The notes beneath the pieces are model-generated. The model worked only from the letters and a program-made list of their open reading frames with translations, had not been told where the DNA came from and did not search any database. Position numbers and translations under genes: made by a program. A DNA stretch of 64,000 nucleotides from Megaleporinus macrocephalus (taxonomy: Eukaryota > Chordata > Actinopteri > Characiformes > Anostomidae). Position 1 is the first letter of the stretch. Every line of letters begins with the position of its first letter. Positions 35,956 to 46,149 of this stretch are shown here, one piece after another. The stretch is from contig CM038705.1 of NCBI GenBank assembly GCA_021613375.1, positions 10,360,595 through 10,424,594 of the forward strand, in the 5' to 3' direction.

Positions 35956-36592
35956 TGATTTTTTCCATCAGGATTTTTTTAAACTCAGTTCTTTTTTAAA
36001 CTGTTGTTATTTAAATGGTACACTGTAAACACATTCAAATGGGCATTTCCCTGACAGATGAAAAGAAAGAGATTCTGCCATTTGGTCTGCAGTGGACTGC
36101 AAAGACACACTCTAGATCACCACAAGATGGAGACATTTAACCAAATGGCCTACATGAGGAAATCCTTCTGGGTTTCCTGAAATCTCAGTTACAAAGATAA
36201 TACTTTAGTGGTAGAGCGAGTATCACAGTGAACACTTTCTCCACTGGTTATGATTTTAGTATGAAAGTGTGAGAAAACTGAGACCTGCCCTTGAATCGAT
36301 CATGTAGCATATAAAGAACAGCTCCAAATCAACAAAAGAAGTTTAAACATCTACTTTTAGACGCAGTTTAGAGCTGATGGTGTGATAAATGTTGAGAATG
36401 TTGCATGCACTGGTCTGGGCATCATACCAGTTTGCCGATTGCATGTGTGTGTGATTTGAACAGGTTCTTTAGTTGTAGTTGCTAGCTTCTAATGTGCAGC
36501 TGTCCGGTATGTGTTGCTCTGTGCTGAGCTGTGGGGTTTCCTGGGTTTGTTCGCCTACAGTGAGTTAAGGTCGTATGGCTATCTTTAATCTG

Positions 36593-37660
36593 CTCGATCG
36601 ATGGGTGATTGTGTACATTGATGATATCCTCATTTATTCAAGGAATTTGGAGGAGCATGTGAAGCACGGAAGGTCCTCGAACGTTTGTGAGTACATCAGC
36701 TGTTTGTAAAACTCGAAAAGTGTGAATTACATCAATCAATCCTGGATCTCCTTTTTGGTGTATGTCATCAGCGTGGATGGGGTGAAGGTGGACATGGGAA
36801 TGATCCGGGCCATTACGGAGTGGCCTCTTCCCAATACGGTAAGGGTTTGCAAATTTCTACCGCCACTTTATCCGGCTCAAGGCTCGCTTCACTTCAGCCC
36901 CCATCCTAAAACATCCAGATCATACGAAGCCTTTCATAGTGGAAGTCGATGCACTGGGGTCTGGACTGTCCTGTCACAGGGACATAGTTCACCAGAAAAG
37001 CTGTTCCCCTGCTTTCTTTTCCAGGAAGCTGAGTCCTGCTGAGTGAAATTATGATGTGGGAGACCGAGAGCTGTTAGCCGTGAGGTCGGTACTGGGGCAA
37101 TAGTGGCATTGGCTGGAGGGACCCCTTTGTTTTTTTTGTACAGATTATAAGAATATCGAATATATCCAAGCCACCAGATGATTAAATGCATGACCGGCCT
37201 GTTGGGCACTTTTCTTTACCAGTTTTCATTTCACCCTCACCCTACAGACCCGGTTCATGGAATTCAAAAGCAGACCTTCACGACCCTGAGACCCCTCCAG
37301 CCAAAGAGGAGCCAATCATCCCATCCCTTCCCCTTGGGGCTGTCTTCCTAGTCGGTTGTATGTGACCTGCTCCCCTAGACATGAGGTGCTCCAGTAGGTC
37401 CATGGCCTTCCTGGTTCGGGACACCCTGGTATCAAGCGCACGCTGCAACAGGTGGCCAACCGCTTTTGGTGGTCAGCCTTAAGAAAGTTGGTAGCCAGAG
37501 CCAGAGACCCTGCCAGAAACAAGCTGGACTCCTGGAGCCCCTTCCTGTTCCTTACAGGCCCTGGTGTCACTTATCCATTGACTTTCTTACAGACCTCCCG
37601 CCGTCAGAGGGCAACACGGCCGTCATGGTGGTGTTGCCTTATCCCCCTCTGGAAGCCTTG
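36593..37660 (+). mobile_element. Ty3/gypsy retrotransposon fragment (RT to integrase)
   Basis: Begins inside reverse transcriptase with the catalytic [10 protein letters not shown] motif (about 36609-36640). It continues with shifted pieces of the connection/RNase H region (VDMGMIRAITEWPLP, then PAQGS) and ends in integrase pieces ([27 protein letters not shown]). Multiple frameshifts and deletions; no LTR seen. The same family is at 46150-49180. Confidence 0.8.
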
Positions 37661-37789
37661 TCTCTTCTCTGCTTACACTACTTACTTCCCCTTTATAGCT
37701 TAAAACGACAGATTTCCCCAAAACTCCAATGGTGCTCTCAGCCCTTCATATTTAGGTACAGTTTAGACCATACTTTAAGTTTTCAACTC

Positions 37790-38235
37790 CTTCTTTGCTG
37801 TTGCTGACACTGAATAATCATTTATTTCCTCCATCTCTTCATGATGCTGCCTTTTCCACTTGGATTGAGAAAGGTATAAAGTGTTTTGGTGATCTTCTTA
37901 ACAATAAAAACTTTCGTATCTTTGCCGAACTGGTTGCTGCACTTAACCTGTCATCGACTTGTTTCAGTATTTTCAGATCAGACATTGTGCCCAGTCCCTT
38001 TAGTCAGATTGCTTCTCTCAAACTACAAGTCAGCCATGGGATTACTTGCTCTCTCTTGATCCTCGTCAGAAATCGTTTATATCTAGGATGTATTTGCGGC
38101 TCATGGATTTCAAAGGGGCACAGGCAGGTAGAATTTAAAAAAGTGCTTGGGAGGACGAATTGGGTCTTTCTATCTCAGAACAGCGGTGGGATAGAGCTGT
38201 TAGTATGGTGCAGTCGTGTTCACCCTGTGTAAGGT
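37790..38235 (+). pseudogene. L1-like LINE ORF2 C-terminal fragment
   Basis: Open for 145 codons and reads PSLHDAAFSTWIEKGIKCF, GDLLNNKNFRIFAELV and further on WEDELG-like remnants in other frames. The W-x-x-x-G-I-x-x-F-x-D-L pattern with a following F-x-x-L is the block after the reverse transcriptase in Tx1/L1-type LINEs. Truncated at both ends. Confidence 0.6.
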
Positions 38236-38319
38236 TTTAGCTAATCCAGTTTAGAGCTTACTGATCTAAGTCTCAGTTATCTAAATGTTACCTAACACAG
38301 TCATGGATTAATGTGACAG

Positions 38320-38735
38320 TGTCTATGAGTGCTGACATAAGATGTCCAGTAAAGTGTCAATAGTGTCTATGAGTGCTGACATAAGATGTCCAGTAAAGTG
38401 TCGATAGTGTCTATGAGTGCTGACATAAGATGTCCAGTAAAGTGTCCATAGTGTCTATGAGTGCTGACATAAGATGTCCAGTAAAGTGTCAATAGTGTCT
38501 ATGAGTGCTGACATAAGATGTCCAATAAAGTGTCAATAGTGTCTATGAGTGCTGACATAAGATGTCCAATAAAGTGTCAATAGTGTCTATGAGTGCTGAC
38601 ATAAGATGTCCAGTAAAGTGTCAATAGTGTCTATGAGTGCTGACATAAGATGTCCAGTAAAGTGTCGATAGTGTCTATGAGTGCTGACATAAGATGTCCA
38701 GTAAAGTGTCCATAGTGTCTATGAGTGCTGATGTA
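38320..38735. repeat. 44-bp minisatellite, ~9.4 copies
   Basis: Very homogeneous 44-base units starting TGTCTATGAGTGCTGACATA and continuing AGATGTCCAGTAAAGTGTC; successive starts at 38320, 38364 and 38408. Variation is limited to GTCAATAG/GTCGATAG/GTCCATAG and one CAG/CAA, implying recent amplification. Confidence 0.95.
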
Positions 38736-38799
38736 CAGTAATGTGATTACAGTACAAATAAAAATAAAAATAAACTATAATTTGAACATAAGGGACTTG

Positions 38800-39190
38800 T
38801 TCCTCATCTGTCCTCCTCCCTCTTCCGGCTCCACTGAGAGGAATTGAAGAGTCTGATGGCTCTCGGGACAAAGGACCTCCTGAGTCTGTCGGTAGAGCAG
38901 CTCTGTGACAGGAACCTGCCACTGAACTTGCTCCTTTGTTCCATGATGATAGTGTGCAGTGGGTGACCATCATCATCCATGATGGAGAGCAGTTTGTGCA
39001 GTGTCCTCTTCTCTGCTACCGTAGTCACAGACTCTAGCTCCACACCAACCACGGACCCCGCACGTCTGACCAGCTTGTCCAGCTGCATCTCGTCTCTCTT
39101 TTTCATGCTGCCTCCCCAGCACACCACAGCATAGAAAAGACAGCTGGACACCACAGTCTGATAGAACATCCACAGGAGCTTCCAACAGAT
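38800..39190 (-). pseudogene. L2/CR1-like LINE C-terminal fragment
   Basis: The minus strand reads FYQTVVSSCLFYAVVCWGGS, KRDEMQLDKLVRRAGSVVG, LHKLLSIMDDDGHPLH and RRSFVPRAIRLFN. This is the characteristic C-terminus of L2/CR1/Rex-like non-LTR retrotransposons, after the reverse transcriptase. Open for 121 codons with no catalytic core. The adjacent 39191-39260 (CTGTACAGGGTGTCTGTG) probably belongs to it. Confidence 0.75.
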
Positions 39191-39259
39191 GTTTAAGGAT
39201 CCCAGCTTCCTCAGAAAGTAAAGCCGGCTCTGCCCCTTTCTGTACAGGGTGTCTGTGTT

Positions 39260-39916
39260 GGCATATGTTTTTTTACTGTCCCACTATACAGAAATTTTGG
39301 TTTCGCCAGTTTGATATTATGTCAAAGGTTTTAAACGTCGCCCTCTGGTAGTGATTTTTGGCCTTTCTGCCCAATCACTTCCATTTACTCGACGTAAAGC
39401 AGAGATTCTGGCCTTTACCTCCTTACTGGCGAGAAGCCACATTTAGCTTTTGTGGAGATCCTCTAGGCCACCCTCTATTTCTTCATGGTTTCAAGACGTG
39501 ATGCCTTTCCAAATATATTGAGTCGCTTCCATCCTTGCCGGCCGACTAAACGTTTAGATGTTGTAATTATTGTCAATCAAATTGTTTTTGTATATGCTTT
39601 AATGTAGGGCTTTCAGGGGAACGGGGGTTTCGAACTGAGGGGAAAAAACAAGTGGGAAAAAAATAAGGATCGGGACAAGCGGATTACAAAAGATGTCTCT
39701 ACAGCAGCCTGCAAGCCGCTCTATGTCCTCCTGACTCCTGCAATTGATTGTAAGGAATTCTGTAGTATCATAAGCAAACTTGAGGATGTGACTTAAGCTA
39801 TGCTTTGCAGCACAGTCATGTGTCAGCAGTGTAAACAGAAAAAGTTGCTATGGAGCAATTGTACTGAATGCTGAACAGAGAATATAGCACCCTCTTTAGT
39901 TTTACTACCAGTAAAA
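39260..39916. other. No gene seen
   Basis: Between the LINE fragment and the left junction of the segmental duplication. Contains GCTTTCAGGGGAACGGGGG and an A-rich stretch; no element or exon recognised. Confidence 0.5.
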
Positions 39917-40313
39917 CCAATCCAAGCGTCATCGGGCAAAGGTGGGGTGCACCATGGACAGGTCATTAGTCCATCGCATGGCCAACACTCACACACTCAC
40001 ACCTACAGGCAGTTTAGAGTGACTGATCATCCTAGCATGCATGTGTTTGGACTGTGGGAGGAAACCGGAGTACCCGGAGGAAACCCACTCAAGCACGGGG
40101 GGAACGTGCACACTCCACACAGAACGAGCCGGACCAGGAATCCAACCCCGATCATCTTGCTGTGAGGCGACAAAGCTAACCACTACACCACCGTACAAAC
40201 CACTACACCACCGTACTAACCACTACACCACCGTACTAACCACTACACCACCATACTAACCACTACACCACCGTACTAACCACTACACCACCGTACTAAC
40301 CTCTACCTTACCT
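39917..40313. mobile_element. Dispersed fish repeat with 20-bp tail array
   Basis: Paralogous to 31881-32165, but after GTGAGGCGACAAAGCTAACC the end is expanded into about six units of CACTACACCACCGTACTAAC before the shared flank CTTACCTACACGTCTTTAGG. The monomer equals the 1.8 kb array at 3933-5762. Confidence 0.85.
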
Positions 40314-40500
40314 ACACGTCTTTAGGTTTTTCTTTTTTTGTAATATGGACTGAAACTTGTAAATGCGGATCTTAGGTAAATCATTAACTCCTGATGTGCG
40401 GGACCCTGGAGCCACCTGGAAATCCCTAGGAATGTTTTCAGAACCAAAAACCAGAACCTCTGCTTTGCCCTGATTTAACTTATGAAACTGCTCTACTGTG
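40308..40500 (-). pseudogene. LINE reverse transcriptase fragment (duplicate)
   Basis: Paralogue of 32177-32422 with the same HKLNQGKAEVLVFGSENI wording; shortened and shifted after the G-V codons. Confidence 0.6.
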
Positions 40501-41353
40501 GTCATAACAGACAAATTCAAAAGAACGCATGTAAACTAAAAATAGAAAAGGCCCAAGAATTGCATCCTGGCGTCACCCCAGTTAGGAGGAAGATCATGAT
40601 AAGAACTAGAGGAGGATTGCGCTGCACCAACAAACGGCCACCATTTAAGGCTTCTGTTGACAGTAAGTCAGTGGACAAGCGGGTTTAGCCAAATTTAGTA
40701 AAGCGATTTCTAACAAATGTTAGATGCAAAAGAGTTCTTTAAATTCAAGCCCTTCCGCCATTTAACATTCTGTTCTATGAAACAATTAAATCTTTCATAT
40801 GCAGGTTACACCCAAAGAGACAGGGGAGCAGTTAAAACAGGAGCAAGACCAGCACTTTGCTTATTTGGTCTTGGACAAGTAGAATGTCTATAGTCAGAGA
40901 GCTGACAGTTCTATATTGGCTCGAGCCAGGGTTTTGACTCCAAACATCAAATCTGAGACGCTTGAGGTAAAAATGACTCATTTGAGCATTAACTAATGAC
41001 GGCAAGGCATCATCTGAGCTCCAGCAGAGATACACGGAGATGTTCCACAAATCATTACAGCTAATACCTCTACATCTGAAGACAGGCTTCAGTGGACAGG
41101 CGCAGGGACGTAGATCAGACTGGTTGGGATGCGGTCTAGGGTGTGGAGGCAGTCAAGAAAACGCTGAGGGTTTGTTGTAGTAACAGCCCACGAGATCCCC
41201 AGAAAGACCACCAAAGTCTGCAGCACCAGGTCAAGAACCAGCAGCTAGAGCTTAAGAGACTTAAGCCTATATGTGTAGCACCGTCACAAACTATTAAAAC
41301 AAGTTCGTCAATGTCTTTTCCCGACTCACCTTTGGTTTGCGCAGAGACCTCAC

Positions 41354-41416
41354 CGAGTAACAAGAAGGGGAGAGATGGAGGCAGTGATAGCAAAGAGGGA
41401 TGGACCTGCTCTTATA
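41354..41416 (-). promoter_or_regulatory. Orphan S100 promoter/exon 1 module
   Basis: Same CATATAAG element (41416-41411), leader and GTGAGG donor as at 33444-33506, unchanged over the whole 63 bases as far as I can align. The 18 bases immediately upstream of the TATA region in copy A (33511-33528, CTAGCTGCCACTCCCTCT) are missing here. No S100 coding exon follows before the next promoter at 33.5 kb, so it is a decayed duplicate or a distant alternative promoter. Confidence 0.6.
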
Positions 41417-41928
41417 TGCTTGTCAGAGCTCTGCCCTTCTTAGCTCATGGCTGACTCTCTCTTCCTCCTCTTCTTCCTTCTCTGTCTTGTGATGCCTCCC
41501 TGAGTGTTGGAGGGTTACAACAGCACCGTAATAGCCACCATAAGCTGCTAAAACATCTCCAGCTTTTTGTCCTGCTGGGATGCAGCACTGCAAACCTCAA
41601 ACTACCTCAAAAACTCTGTTTGCCAAGTTCGTTGGGGCATAGCATCACTGGCATCCTGGAAATCTTCCAAACTAACAAAGTTCCTGAGGGCTGGGTGGCT
41701 CAACCAAACAACCACTAATTAATGCTTCTGTTGACAACTGTGACCAACTGCCAACACCCACCCAACAGTGTACTGGATAAGCGGGTTTAGCCAGGTTCTT
41801 TGACGCGACTAAGACTAGGTGTGTCTGTATGTAGGGCTACAGCGCAATGCAGTGATACATACATTAAGACCCAAAACGTACGTATAGCAGCTCACGTTCC
41901 AGCCTGGCAGAAACTATGACAATGGAGC

Positions 41929-42895
41929 TACAGACCCATTCCAGAAAATTATAATATCATTAATTTCAATAATTCCATTGAAAAAGTTAAACTTTCATAG
42001 ATTATAGGAATTAAAAAAATTTGAATACTTAATTGTGCAGGGCATGAATGTTTTTAACTTAAAGTGTGACACACTAATCATCTACTAAACTCAGTTGGTT
42101 CAGTTGTCTCAGTTCGGTTCAATTTGGGGAAGACTGCAGGCATAACAACTGGCCAGATCCTGGAGATGGACTACAACTGTCGGGTTCCTTGGGTCAAGTC
42201 CTTTCTGAACCTGAGCCAACGTAGGAAGCGTCTCAACTGGGCCAAGGAGAAGAAGGGCTAGACCTTTGGCCAATGGTCCAAGGTCCTCTTTGCCGATGAA
42301 AGTAAAGTGTGCCTTTCATTCGGGAATCAAGGTCCAAGGGTTTGTAGGAAGACGGGTGAGGAACAGAACCCAAACTGCTTGAGGTCCAGTGTGAAATATC
42401 CACAGTCAGTCATGATTTGGGGTGCAATGTCTGGTGCAGGTGTAGGTAAACTCTGCTTTCTTAAATCCAAGGTCACCACAACAGTCTACAAGAATGTTTT
42501 AGAAGACTTCATGATTCCTTCTGTAGAGGATCTGTATGGAGATGTAGATTTCATCTTCCAGCAGGACCTGGCCACTGCCCTGCCAGAAGCACCAAAGCCA
42601 TCACAGTGCTTGACTGGCCAGCCAACTCGCCGGACCTAAACCCCATTGAGAATCTATGGGCTATTCTCAAGAGGAAAATGAGGGCCACCAGACCCAACAA
42701 CTAAGAGGAGCTGACAGGAAATCTGGGCTTCCATACCTCCCAGGCAATGCCACAGGCTGATTGCCTCAATGCCACGTCGCATCGAGTGAATGATTTGATT
42801 GATTTAATGTGATCCTAATTTCTATAATCTATGAAGTTTTAACTTTTTGAATGGAATTATGGAAATTAATCAACTTTTTCTGGAATGTATATGTA
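41929..42895 (+). mobile_element. Tc1-like transposon (duplicon copy 2, longer)
   Basis: TA at 41929-41930 and 42894-42895, with inverted ends as in copy 1. Covers more of the transposase: pieces reading AGITTGQILEMDYNC, the first catalytic Asp (WSKVLFADESKVC, about 42280), VMIWGAMSGAGVGKL, the second Asp (DFIFQQDLATA) and the Glu motif (NPIENLWAILKRKM). Frameshifts and a stop make it inactive. Shared insertion site with copy 1 shows it predates the duplication. Confidence 0.9.
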
Positions 42896-43164
42896 CAGAA
42901 ATGATGAGCCGCTACAGGGTGTGAGGGCAATGCTGACCATTTTTATACCCTTTCCAATCACCTGTCAGTGAGCATGGATGATGTTCACCTTTAAACAAGG
43001 CTATCAGCTCTATGGAATATTCCATGTCACCTTAAATGCTGCAGCTTGTACAGGCGTCAGAATGTAACCGAGAACTCCTCAAACGAGCTGACAAGTAAGA
43101 AGCACTTCAGTTTAACTCTGTCCTAGCATAGCTACCTAAATAGTATGAGGACGGATCTTATTTA

Positions 43165-44215
43165 CATACTCAGACTAATTAATCCAGGTTTATATACTCA
43201 GACTGAGATTAATCCAGATGTAGTCAGACTGAGATTAATCCAGATGTAGTCAGACTGTGATTAATCCAGATGTAGATACTCAAACTGTAATAAATCCATA
43301 TTTAGATACTCAGAAAGTGATTAATGAAGATTGAGATATTCAGACTGTGATTAATACAGGTTTATATACTCAGACTGAGATTAATCCAGATGTAGATAGT
43401 CAGACTGTGATTAATCCAGATGTAGTCAGACTGTGATTAATCCAGATTTAGATACTCAGACTGTAATAAATCCATATTTAGATACTCAGAATGTGATTAA
43501 TGAAGATTTAGATACTCAGACAGTGGTTAATACAGGTTTAGATACTCAGACTGTTATTAATGCAGGTTTAGATACTCAGACTGTAATTAATCCAGATTTA
43601 GATACTCAGACTGTGATTAAAACAGGTTTAGATACTCAGACTGTGATTAATGCATGTTTAAATACTCAGACTGTTATTAATCCAGGTTTAGATACTCAGA
43701 CTGTGATTAATCCAGGTTTAGATACTCAGACTGTGATTAATCCAGATTTAGATACTCAGACTGTAATTAATCCAGATTTAGATACTCAGACTGTGATTAA
43801 AACAGGTTTAGATACTCAGACTGTGATTAATACAGGTTTAGATACTCAGACAGTGATTAATACAGGTTTAGATACTCAGACTGTGATTAAAAAGGTTTAG
43901 ATACTCAGACAGTGATTAATACAGGTTTAGATACTCAGACTGTGATAAATACAGGTTTATATACTCAGACAGTGATTAATACAGGTTTAGATACTCAGAC
44001 TGTGATTAAAAAGGTTTAGATACTCAGACAGTGATTAATACAAGTTTAGATACTCAGACTGTGATTAAAAAGGTTTAGATACTCAGACAGTGATTAATAC
44101 AGGTTTAGATACTCAGACTGTTATTAATGCAGGTTTAGATACTCAGACTGTTATTAATCCAGGTTTAGATACTCAGACTGTGATTAATCCAGGTTTAGAT
44201 ACTCAGACTGTGATT
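43165..44215. repeat. 30-bp minisatellite, array 3 (duplicon copy 2)
   Basis: About 34 units of the GATTTAGATACTCAGACTGT type; open for 155 codons as INPDLDTQTV-like repeats (43433-43900). The right half (43880-44100) contains a recently amplified subset with AAAAAGGTTTAG units of 27 rather than 30 bases, which break the frame. Confidence 0.94.
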
Positions 44216-44981
44216 TAAATGGTGTGTTGTAAAAACATTCTAATGGCAACCTGGACAGCCACAGGATGGAGACATTTACCCCAATGGCCTACATGAGGAA
44301 ATCCTTCTGGGCTGAGTTTCCTGAAATCTCAGTTACAAAGATAATACTTTAGTGGTAGAGCGAGCATCACAGTGAACACTTTCTCCACTGGTTATGATTT
44401 TAGTATGAAAGTGTGAGAAAACTGAGACCTGCCCTTGAATCGATCATGTAGCATATAAAGAACAGCTCCAAATCAACAAAAGAAGTTTAAACATCTTCTT
44501 TTAGACGCAGTTTAGAGCTGATGGTGTGATAAATGTTGAGAATGCTGCATGCACTGGTCTGGGCATCATAAACGATTGCATGTGTGTGTGATTTGAACAG
44601 GTTAATCATCACAAAGTTGGCAGTACACTTCACTCAGGAGTGAAATTGCCAACTGCCAGCGGCCTGCCTGGCATCAGGCTGGAGTCGTCCTGTTACAGAA
44701 ACAGAGAGAGAGAGCGAGAGAGAGCACCAACTGCCTACTGTAGCTGTGTTGTGTATTTGTTCTTCATTGGAGATTGTAGTGACTGGCTTGTTCTCTGCGG
44801 GAGGTATGGCCCTGCATATAGAGCATGCATGAAACCTGAGACTTTAATTGTTCTTCTTTAGTTGTAGTTGCTAGCTTCTAATGTGCAGCTGTCCTATATG
44901 TGTTGCTCTGTGCTGAGCTGTGGGGTTTGTTGGGTTTGTGTGCCTACAGTGAGTTAAGGTCGTATGGCTATCTTTAATCTG

Positions 44982-46149
44982 CGGTGAGGCGGCTGGTTCT
45001 TTCCCACTGCTGTGTTTTAATTAAGAAGTTCATTTACTAACCACTGCGTTTCCCAAGTCTTGTTCTACACCACTGCTGCAATTGTATGCCTTCAAATCTA
45101 CAGATTCAATACATGAAGTAAATATATAGTATGTAACCCATAAGGTACCCAGTGGTGTCATGAATGCCAACTCAATGTCATCATTGACATACATACATCC
45201 ACCTATCCCCACCATGTCAGTTTATCTCCACCTGTTTATGTTTCAACCCAACTTTACATTTTTAAGCCACACACACTGGTTTAAAACAGCTTGACATTTA
45301 GGTCTCCAATGCAAAATCAACCTGTAGATGACAACAGAAGATTCACTCGCAACCTCTGAAGATACATCCTTCCCCAAGTTTTGACTAAGTTCTCTTTGAA
45401 TTGTCTTTTCATCCACCCGGGGAAGGGGGATCAGAAGTACAGCCATCGTTACAAATATGTTCTTTCACATGGTGTGCGCAATTACACAGCAACTACTCTG
45501 GCAGAGTGGTCTTTAAACCCCTAAAAACCTGTACGGTGTAACTTACATAGACACATATATAATAGGAATTTAGGGTAAGAAAAAGTAAAGGGGTAAATTT
45601 GGATCATGACACTTTTAACAGTTATTAATAGGGACTATAAGAAACTGAAGAGAAGCATTAAAGCTAGAAAAGATCTATATTTCCCCCCCAATTTAGTACT
45701 TTGAGTCAGTTAGTCCTCCCATCACATGATGTTTTTAAGCTGGGAGGGTGAAAAAGAGCAAATGCTTCATCAAAGGTACCTGAAGCATCTCAATTTGCAT
45801 GAGGTCAATGATTTAAGAATAAATGTAGCCATGATATGCCTGGAAGGACTGTCCTACAAGATGTTGGATTGTGTAGTCGTTGAGTCTCTGAATAATTGTC
45901 CTTAGAAATGCTTTGTAGGAGAACCACTGAGAGAGAGGACGTGGTGGAGATGAGTGTGAAACCAGTGGCGTAATTTGATGGATCCAGATGCTGTGATGAC
46001 AAGCAGATCTGTTGGTCAAGCATCCTGATAAAGCCTCTGTAAGCACTTCCTCTCAGCGCCCAAAGAGTCCAGAATACCAGGACACACCCCCTGCACACGC
46101 AGCCTTAATTACATGGCAGTAGCTCATTAGCACTGTCTTCTTATAGTCC
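44982..46149. other. No gene recognised
   Basis: Unique-looking DNA between the duplicon and the gypsy copy. The minus strand is open at 46098-45805 (97 codons) but shows no domain I recognise and no convincing splice sites. Confidence 0.5.

Larger units (their letters stand above)
31881..36592. repeat. Segmental duplication, copy 1 (pair 39917-44981)
   Basis: Collinear with 39917-44981: dispersed-repeat 3' half, LINE piece, S100 promoter/exon 1 module, Tc1 insertion, 30-bp minisatellite and about 600 bases of flank ending CGTATGGCTATCTTTAATCT. Homology starts at CCAATCCAAGCGTCATCGGG in both. Length differences are mostly in the minisatellite and the Tc1 interior. The right junction of this copy abuts a gypsy fragment. 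Confidence 0.9.
39917..44981. repeat. Segmental duplication, copy 2
   Basis: Second copy of the unit at 31881-36592 in direct orientation, about 8 kb to the right. Contains the dispersed repeat, LINE piece, orphan S100 promoter, Tc1 element, 30-bp array and flank. The left breakpoint is inside the dispersed repeat, and S100 coding exons are therefore not included. It preserves a GTTGGCAGTACACTTC segment (44613-44700) that copy 1 has lost but remnant 1 keeps. Confidence 0.9.

Noticed and set aside
41080..41500. A third S100 coding gene near the orphan promoter
   Set aside because: No sequence coding for the pseudo-EF-hand or canonical EF-hand was found between 36.6 and 49.8 kb; only the promoter/exon 1 module is duplicated.
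45805..46098. 97-codon minus-strand frame as a possible host exon
   Set aside because: No known domain, no convincing splice sites, and repeats on both sides; left unannotated.
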